Assembly: GCA_019055375.1 (NCBI GenBank)
Contig: JAHQIW010006392.1
Location: 248,001-312,000 of the forward strand
Source of the DNA: Parelaphostrongylus tenuis
Lineage: Eukaryota > Nematoda > Chromadorea > Rhabditida > Metastrongylidae
Reading direction: 5' to 3'
Length of the DNA stretch: 64,000 nt
Shown here: piece by piece, positions 57,764 through 64,000 of the stretch
Layout of the letters: every line of letters begins with the position of its first letter
Numbering within the stretch: the stretch's first letter is position 1
Program-made: the position numbers and the translations under genes
Notes under the pieces: generated by a model
What the model was told of the DNA's origin: nothing
Database searches by the model: none
The model's input: only the letters and a program-made list of their open reading frames with translations

Positions 57764-58686
57764 TTACTTCTTCATAACCTCGTCTTTTTTCTCTGCCCGC
57801 TTTTTCATTAAGCGGCTTGATCGGCGGGGCACCTGGAAGAAACTGGACCAATAGGAGTGAATAGATGCATAATTACTTTCATTACTGAAAAGCAAGCACT
57901 AGGTTGTTTATGAGAGAGAAAGCTTACGGAATTGTCGTTAACGACCGATCTACCAACCTGTTCTGTCTGGTTGTTTTTCTTCGGTCGGCGCTATAACAAT
58001 ATTTTTAATGATGGTGTATACACAACTTGTTCACAAATCATCGTTTTAAACATACGCCACGCGTCTTCACAGTTTTTTCGGACCGTGGAGGCGTTCTGGG
58101 CCGCTCTTCCGTTCCTGGTGTGTTTGTGGCGATGTTGACGCCGCGCACCTTCTCCTCCTACAATGAAATCCAAATCAAACACTGAAATTTCGCCCGGAAT
58201 TGTATATTAAGTAAGGTTTTCAAAAGACGTACAGTTAATAGAAGGCCACTAAATTTGTGAATGAAAAAAGTCTCACATCAGGGACCTCCCGTTCTTTGGA
58301 GAGAAGCTTCTCCACCACCATAGCTGCCACTGCGAGGGGGTCCTGCTCCTGAATATTAACTATTTAGTACAAAGCAACTTCTTAAAATCAAAAGTCCTAC
58401 GCTTTCTAAGTCTCGGAAATGGTGAAGAAATGGAAACTTTCCCACTAACTATCCTTTTCCTTAATTAACGCTTGCACGGGGTTGATAGTTCTCCTTTCTC
58501 AAAATTTGATAGCTAACGCTTCGTCAACTTCGTGCAAAATCTAATAAAGGAAAAGGACACATCTCAATTTTGTAAGAGCAAAAAGTATTCAAATGATACC
58601 GCGAGCTGTCTTGTGTCCAGGTCAACCATGGGTATGGGCTCCGTTGCAGTTGCTTTGAGTTCTTCGCAAAAATTTGCACAATCCAT
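57764..58686 (-). CDS. Four-exon gene, 109-residue basic protein
   Basis: Exons are 58686..58600, 58348..58277, 58157..58056 and 57832..57764; all three joins are phase 0. Acceptors are AATATTCAG, TTTCATTGTAG and TTTCTTCCAG; donors are GTATCA, GTGAGA and GTATGT. The ATG is 11 bases after AACTTCCAG, a likely leader trans-splice site. AATAAA lies 33 bases after the stop. The N-terminus is acidic and helical (MDCANFCEELKATATEPIPM, EQDPLAVAAMVVEKLLSKER). The C-terminus is Pro/Arg/Lys-rich (GTEERPRTPPRSEKTVKTRG, VPRRSSRLMKKRAEKKDEV). It looks nuclear, with a TPP site that could be a kinase target. I do not recognise the family. Confidence 0.7.
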
Positions 58687-59649
58687 TACGTGAAGACTGG
58701 AAGTTGAATATCATTTCCAAGAAAGAAAGAACTCATACTAAATGTGTACGGAGAATGTGCAAGAAAATAGGAAAATTACCGTGGTGAGCTTTTAGGATGA
58801 AGTGGAGAGAAAAAGTGAAAATGTGACGGAACTTCTCCCTTATATACATAAATCATTTCATCAACAATCACATTATCATCTATCATATCATCAACAGTAT
58901 CACTTTATCATTCATTCTGTCGAAGCATTTCATTGGAGGATGGTTGAAATCTTGCATGTTAAGATAACAATGTTCACGTCAAATCGCGATGTCGCCTTTA
59001 ATTAGAGCGCGGAGCCGTCGCAGCTTATATTTTTACGCGTGCTTGCACCTTACAAACTTATTAATGTGTGCAGTCGGTGGTTAGAACCTCCGGATCCAAA
59101 GATCAAAAATTTTTTACATGTAAATTTCTGATAGCGTTGCTTTAAAAGAACTACTAGCTACTGAGGTGGAACAGTGTCTGCGGTGATTGATTGTTGATTT
59201 GCGGAGGGCTAACAATGCGTCGAATTAGCAATAATTTTCAGAGCCGACTATCTATTCAAGTTGGTATTCCTCAATAGTCCACACTTTTATCTCTGTTAGT
59301 CAGAAATCGAGGTTGATACATTGAAATTCCTGCAGCAGTTATCGTTACGACGGTCCCGCTTTCTTAGAATTCTGGAAAGAACAGGCTGCCCTAAGCCCAG
59401 TCAGTCAAGCACCATCATTTTATCAAAGACATTTGTGAGCAAGAATTCGGAAGCACCTTGGATAAGTGCTATTAATCCAAACATTAACAGTAGGGAGAAA
59501 TACTTCGCAATCTTACGAAATATGAGGCACTATCAAGGATGAAGAACGAAGCTCTCGGCGGTATTCGATTCCTGAAGGATGCACCACGCATTATCGCCAA
59601 TTTTTTGCTTTGACTGCGGTGACTGAATGCGTATCTGGCCTTGGCAATG

Positions 59650-60125
59650 ATTCGCGGTGTCTTACCAATAACTTATAAGCGTCTAATATCGTGTAAATTG
59701 GAGCAACAGTAGCATCGGTTGGACAGAACATTCGATCCACTAAGATGCTATTTTGTTATGACGCTCTAAATTATGGACACTCCCACGTCCATCTCTGATA
59801 GAGAGACTTTTGGATTTGTCAATTATCATGAAAAGTTTGGTCGCCATGTCAGTTTCACACAACCTCTCACCATGCTCATTTCAATCTAGACAATATCTAA
59901 ATCGACTTTCTTCAAGCGTTTTTCTAGGTCCAATTTTTACGTTAAAACCTCCAACGACGAATGTGTAGCATGTGTCGTCTTCTCTGCACAGCTATATAAG
60001 TCTATATAGAACCTTTCGTCTTTGTTATCAGAATTTTTAAATGTTGTTGCGTAATCTACGAAGATGGTAAACGTTGGCACTTGATCCACATCGTTTCAGC
60101 CGGAAGCGTGCAACAGACTTTATGC
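59650..60125 (-). mobile_element. RTE endonuclease fragment (C-terminal half)
   Basis: The minus strand reads RLKRCGSSANVYHLRRL, YTFVVGGFNVKIGPRKTLEE, NEHGERLCETDMATKLF, RMFCPTDATVAPIYTILDAY. VGGFNVKIG corresponds to the GDFNAKIG catalytic motif with Asp changed to Gly. A separate copy from the fragment at 56.65 kb, since the order on the strand is reversed. Confidence 0.75.
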
Positions 60126-60739
60126 CTCCTGGGGAGTTGGTTGATCTAAGGGATAGTCTACGTGCTACGAGCCAGTCTGGGATGCACCTGTTTTGCTATT
60201 ATTCAAAGTAGCCAAAAGCCTTTAATAAAGTGATTATTAAGAACACTGAAAAGCGATAAGTGGCCGTCTTTGCAAAACAAGCTCCTCACTGCTTTTAAGG
60301 GAAGGAATGGCAAGCTACTTGTGATAAACAAGTCTTCACGTTTACAATTTCGTAGGCAATACGTCTGGTATTTGAAGCTAGACAAAAGCAAAAAACGGAG
60401 AATTTTGGCTGATCGATCTTTGAAAGATGCGTCATGTATTCGGTTTGGATTTGGGTTTCGTCTAAGATGACTGAAGGCATATTTAGGCACCTCAACTACT
60501 CCAGTGGGTCGCAGATGTGCCAAATCAGTGCTGGTGTTCTCTAAGACAAATTTGTACCATGCCAGCTAGGAAATATAGAAGAGTTGGTGAGTTTTGATCA
60601 CGGAATCGAAACACTTCAAATACACACATCAACAAATATCTGTTCCTACTAGGTATCACAAAGAATACAGAGTATAAGGAAAAGCGCTTCTCGGTAATAT
60701 CATTAGATTTTTCAACCTTTTAGGGACAAGACCTTTTCC

Positions 60740-60900
60740 ATCTTGGCCGAGACTTTCATAAATCGTTCTATAACTTAAATCTCAGCGATGCCAATACTGT
60801 GCTTGCTTTCTGCAAAGGCCTTTTCAATGCACTGCAACAGCGATAATAAAACTGAGTTTCACATATGAGCGCGCATAATCTCGCGTGTTTTCGTTATTTA
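60740..60900 (+). repeat. Single 140-165-bp repeat unit
   Basis: CTATAACTTAAATCTCAGCG, then CAAAGGCCTTTTCAATGCAC and TGCAACAGCGATAATAAAAC. Confidence 0.5.
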
Positions 60901-61038
60901 TTTCTTCGCCTCTTCGTCAATATTACTAGGCTTCTCATATAAGAATTGTAGAAGAAACTTAGTCCTATCGTTCCGTGGGTTTAGACTTTCTTAAATTATA
61001 TATTGCCAGATAAACCGCCACTAAATGTAAGGCTTAGC

Positions 61039-61233
61039 CTAAGAGTGCGAAACGAAATCTTCTTTGTCCTCTTGCAATGCTTTATAAAGACCTTTGGAAT
61101 CCCAACTCAGCTCGAAATCACCCAAATGTATGCCGCATGAATAAGCTATCAGAATTCTGTCGAAAGACCATCCACGAACCTTGGCCACCTCAGCGTCCTC
61201 TGCGGTCCATCCAAAAAAAAAATCCATCCACAA
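61039..61233 (-). CDS. Candidate exon or small protein
   Basis: Frame WTAEDAEVAKVRGWSFDRIL, IAYSCGIHLGDFELSWDSKG, LYKALQEDKEDFVSHS to TAG, with purine-first codons typical of coding DNA. Both strands are open here; the plus frame (EPWPPQRPLRSIQKKNPST) is the alternative. It could be an exon of the RhoGEF gene to the right, but no phase link was found. Confidence 0.3.
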   Translation of the reverse strand: MWMDFFFGWTAEDAEVAKVRGWSFDRILIAYSCGIHLGDFELSWDSKGLYKALQEDKEDFVSHS

Positions 61234-61269
61234 AGTTAGTCAATCACACACCCCGCCGAGCCAAAAGTG

Positions 61270-61420
61270 AACGTCAAGTGTTACATACAATTTTATTTTC
61301 GCTGCTACAGCATATCAACGATGCCTTTTCAAAAACCGAGCATATCGTCGAAATCTTCGAGATTTAAGCTATCGAATGATCACCAAAAGTCTGAAGAAGA
61401 AGTGAAAAAATGTCTTGTCC
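61270..61420 (-). repeat. Single 140-165-bp repeat unit, inverted
   Basis: Same boxes in reverse: CGCTGCTACAGCATATCAAC, TGCCTTTTCAAAAACCGAGC, GAGATTTAAGCTATCGAATG. Confidence 0.5.
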
Positions 61421-62389
61421 CATATCAAAAAGTGGACTGTGTTAACGGAATAGTAAGAAAAAAATTAACAAAATTGCAGCCAGACTGAGAGAGAAAATTA
61501 CCGAGCGAGTTCGAAGTGATTGAGCCATTTTCCCGTTGCTGTAGCAGTTTGAACGCTAGTGTTAGATGCCTTACTGAGTCTTGAGTACAATCACGTTCCT
61601 CTCACACCAAAAACAGTAGATATTGATTGGCAGTGGCAATCTTTCTGAAATTGTTTTAAATGAGATTCTAAAAGCAAAAGCAAACTGCAGTTGAGAAAAA
61701 ATTGGTACAACTCGGGTTATCGTAATCATTTTCACCTCTTTCATGACAAAGTCCTTTTCTTCTTTTTCTTAGGCTTTTAATTCAATAGTTGTCTATTTTG
61801 CGACGATGGATCCACCTTCTCTGCATCCCTAACCTTAGCGTGAGAACGGATTGAATGTGTCATTGCATCAGTTTAGTGTATTATTGCTCTTATTTTCCTA
61901 CTTATAACGACATGATGTGTTTACAAAGAGATAACATAGGAAAATAACAACAATAGTACAATCAAAAGAGTACAAGAATACATTCAATTCACTTCCACGT
62001 TGGGGGTTATGGACGCAGAGAAGGTGGGTCCACGGTTCCGAAAGGGTTAAGCTACTCAGGCGGTTTCAATACTATGCTTATTTCAATGTAAATGGCCGTG
62101 TGGATGCAGGATTTTGCAACATGAGCAATAAACGGCATTGAGGGGAAGAGGGTTTGCAGATGATCTCCGTCAATGGATACATGATAGCTTAAAATCAGAT
62201 ATTTCTTTAAGTACGTTTGATTTTTGGAATGGTCTTCGAAGGACATAGGAAGAGCGGAAAAAGATTATACTGCGCAATCTTTTAGGTCGCCAGGCTTAAG
62301 CTTAGTAGCGGGTTTACTTGGCAGATAAAAAATGAAATTCTAACCCCATAGAACGATAAAGTTCCTTGGCATTTATATGTTAGGCGGCG

Positions 62390-63140
62390 ACAAATTCTCG
62401 AGCCGATTGCATTTGCTGGACAGGAGATTCAAGTAGGGGTGTTGGCAACCATTAGAAAGTTTAAATGTCTAGCTACAACTCTACTTCACCGGTTTTTCAA
62501 AACAACCTTTTATAACGCTGTAGCGTCCAGGATGAAATTTTATTTCTCACTCACCTTTGGCTTTCATTTTTACCAGGAGTATAAATCTCTGGAAAGCACG
62601 AAAAGCATATCAGCCTGTAGAGCATATTTAGTATTATCAGAATCATGTCTTTACATCCAGAGTTTCTGTGGATGCGTTGAAAAGATCCTTAGCAAAATAG
62701 CAATAGTTGCCAACGTTTTAACGCATAGTGTGATAAATCATTATCGAGCTACGCGGTAGATCAGAGGATTACCTTACTAACAAGTCGTTGCTGAGGCTTT
62801 CCTTCACATTTTACTCAGCTATGAACCTTTCCGGGGACTTTGTTTACCGGCGAAGTCACGGAGCGGTGGGCAGGAAAGGGGCGTGGATTTTTTTTATCGC
62901 ATCGACATAAACTTCAAATAAAAACGAGATATGACAAAAATTCTCTACAAGCTGATATACTTTTTGTGCTTCTAGCGCTTTATACATGCGAGAAAAATAA
63001 AGGCGAGATGTGAGTGTAGAACAAAATCTTATTCTGGATATTACAGTGTTATAAAAGCGTGTTTTACAAAAATGGGAACGTATAATTGTAGCCAGAGTGT
63101 CCAGCGAATGAGATCTTTTAAAGGATTTGTCGACATCTAA
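62390..63140. repeat. Large fold-back element F3 (copy b)
   Basis: Matches copy a over about 700 bp: TTATAACGCTGTAGCGTCCA, CACGAAAAGCATATCAGCCT, AAATAGCAATAGTTGCCAAC, ACGCGGTAGATCAGAGGATT. Arms 62455-62640 and 62920-63100 are inverted. Both arms are open for about 106 codons and encode alike peptides (FYNAVASRMKF; FYNTVISRIRF), so the frames are a by-product of the repeat. Ends TTGCTGGACAGGAG and GTGTCCAGCGAATG. It lies 280 bp from the last visible exon of the RhoGEF gene. Confidence 0.7.
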
Positions 63141-63224
63141 CATAAAAGTACCAGCTTTTTTCTGCAATTCTGACACGGAAATCTAGGAAGTTCTACAATA
63201 CGAAGAGAATATTCAAATAAACAA

Positions 63225-63400
63225 CAAGAATGCGCTTATTTTCGTTGCTATAACGCACTGAAAAGGCCTTGTTAGGAACCGAGTATAGCAAAAAATTGGC
63301 GCCAGGATTAAAGCTATCGAATCACAACTAAAAGTCTGATAAAAAGAAGAAAAGGCTTTGTTCATGAAGGATTGAAAAATGCACTACAATATCAGAAATG
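63225..63400 (-). repeat. Single 140-165-bp repeat unit, inverted
   Basis: CGTTGCTATAACGCACTGAA, AAGGCCTTGTTAGGAACCGA, GGATTAAAGCTATCGAATCA, as at 2.3-2.4 and 61.3 kb. Confidence 0.5.
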
Positions 63401-63420
63401 CGTCAAAAGAGTACAAGTAC

Positions 63421-63740
63421 TGACCGAGAGATCGTTCCCATTTTGACGTCAGGCATCGGATTGTCAAGTGTGGGATGAAGCTCAGAGATAATATATCCAG
63501 ATTTGTAGGTATATGTATTATTCTGGCAACAATCTACTAATACAGAACCCCATCGACTAGTTGGGGCACTAATTGAGGAAAACAACCAACTCGATTAGCC
63601 TTGCAAATGATCAGAACTTTGTCGAATATGAAAACATGACGTTGTTTCATTTTTCCAAATTGCTGACTCGTCGACTCGGCCAGGCGGACTTCCCCATCGG
63701 CATTCCGTCGGCCACAGTCCCTTAGAGTGACACTGTCCGG
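63421..63740 (-). CDS. RhoGEF-type PH domain exons (Vav-like gene, partial)
   Basis: Exon 63740..63591 follows CGATTTCTAG and ends at GTTGGT. Exon 63522..63421 follows GTTGCCAG and ends at GTACTT. Both are phase 0-0, with a 68-bp intron. The product reads RDCGRRNADGEVRL, QRHVFIFDKVLIICK, then NTYTYKSGYIISELHPTLDN. A DGE-(x)-RHVFxFDKVLIxCK run followed by a Y-x-Y-K strand is the first half of the PH domain that follows the DH domain in Dbl-family exchange factors, and is closest in feel to Vav proteins. Such proteins load GTP onto Rho/Rac at the membrane. DH exons should lie beyond the right edge and the rest of PH further left, past the repeats at 62.4-63.4 kb. Confidence 0.75.
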
Positions 63741-64000
63741 CTAGAAATCGAGTTGATTAGAGGGAGAGGATTGCGATGAATGAGTCTGGCCGACCAAAAA
63801 AACATCATCGATTACAGCCTTCTCGAAATCACAACAGTTCATATAAGCAGATAAGTGAACAGATAATTAAAAAAAGTATAAGCATATCGAAGAGAAAATT
63901 TGCAGACAACAGACTTATATGCTTAACATTCAAATATTCAAGTGCACGATAGAATGCTGCTATTGGGACGTATTTTCCAAACCTTCACGGACAAGGCCCT

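Noticed and set aside
62439..63176. Two 106-codon frames facing each other as a gene pair
   Set aside because: They are the two arms of one palindrome and encode alike peptides because the DNA is inverted.
1..64000. CRISPR arrays, rRNA, spliced-leader or 5S genes, bacterial operons
   Set aside because: No regularly spaced direct repeats with unique spacers, no rRNA-like blocks, no nematode SL1-type leader sequence, and no runs of long co-directional ORFs.

Overview
This is eukaryotic DNA that looks like a strongylid nematode genome, hookworm-like. It is AT-rich. Genes are split into short exons separated by introns that often begin GTAAGT/GTGAGT and end in TTTCAG or TTTTAG. There are hardly any long open frames. 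Transposon debris is dense: several mariner subfamilies, two RTE-type LINEs, a Penelope-like element with a GIY-YIG endonuclease, tRNA-derived SINEs and many fold-back (palindromic) repeats. I see no operon, CRISPR array, rRNA gene, spliced-leader gene or bacterial signal. The species is inference only.

Most real genes here have exons too short to stand out as open frames, so I built them from splice sites, reading phase and protein sense. Best supported: (1) 39.86-40.68 kb, minus, a two-exon secreted Cys-rich protein of 185 residues with two related Cys modules; (2) 63.42-63.74 kb, minus, two exons of a RhoGEF-type PH domain, a Vav-like gene running off the right edge; (3) 57.76-58.69 kb, minus, a four-exon gene for a 109-residue basic protein with a polyadenylation signal; (4) 1-3.0 kb, minus, six or seven phase-compatible exons of a large unknown protein running off the left edge; (5) 3.42-4.58 kb, plus, four phase-compatible exons of a helical unknown protein. 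Less certain models lie at 6.9-7.55, 13.3-13.6, 14.2-14.4, 15.9-16.2, 29.7-30.1, 36.4, 38.8-39.1, 45.0-45.4 and 46.5-46.8 kb. Single-exon candidates are weak, because an AT-rich sequence of this size gives 40-80 codon open frames by chance.

Layout: 0-5 kb, two genes and a tRNA-like palindrome; 6-13 kb, mariner, SINE and fold-back elements; 13-21 kb, small gene candidates and mariner relics; 21-32 kb, retroelement cluster (RTE, Penelope-like, near-full-length mariner, second RTE family) with one gene candidate; 32-49 kb, SINEs, fold-backs, the secreted-protein gene and small gene candidates; 49-64 kb, mariner C-terminus, RTE endonuclease pieces, the basic-protein gene, large fold-back repeats and the RhoGEF gene.

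Mobile copies are all broken: frameshifts, stops, internal deletions and lost catalytic residues. The most unusual layer is the set of repeat families built as inverted pairs. One has a unit of about 140-165 bp and ends in an inverted motif close to TTCGCTGGACA. Another carries tRNA-like A and B boxes in its arms. Two elements carry mariner-like TAGGTTG termini without coding content.
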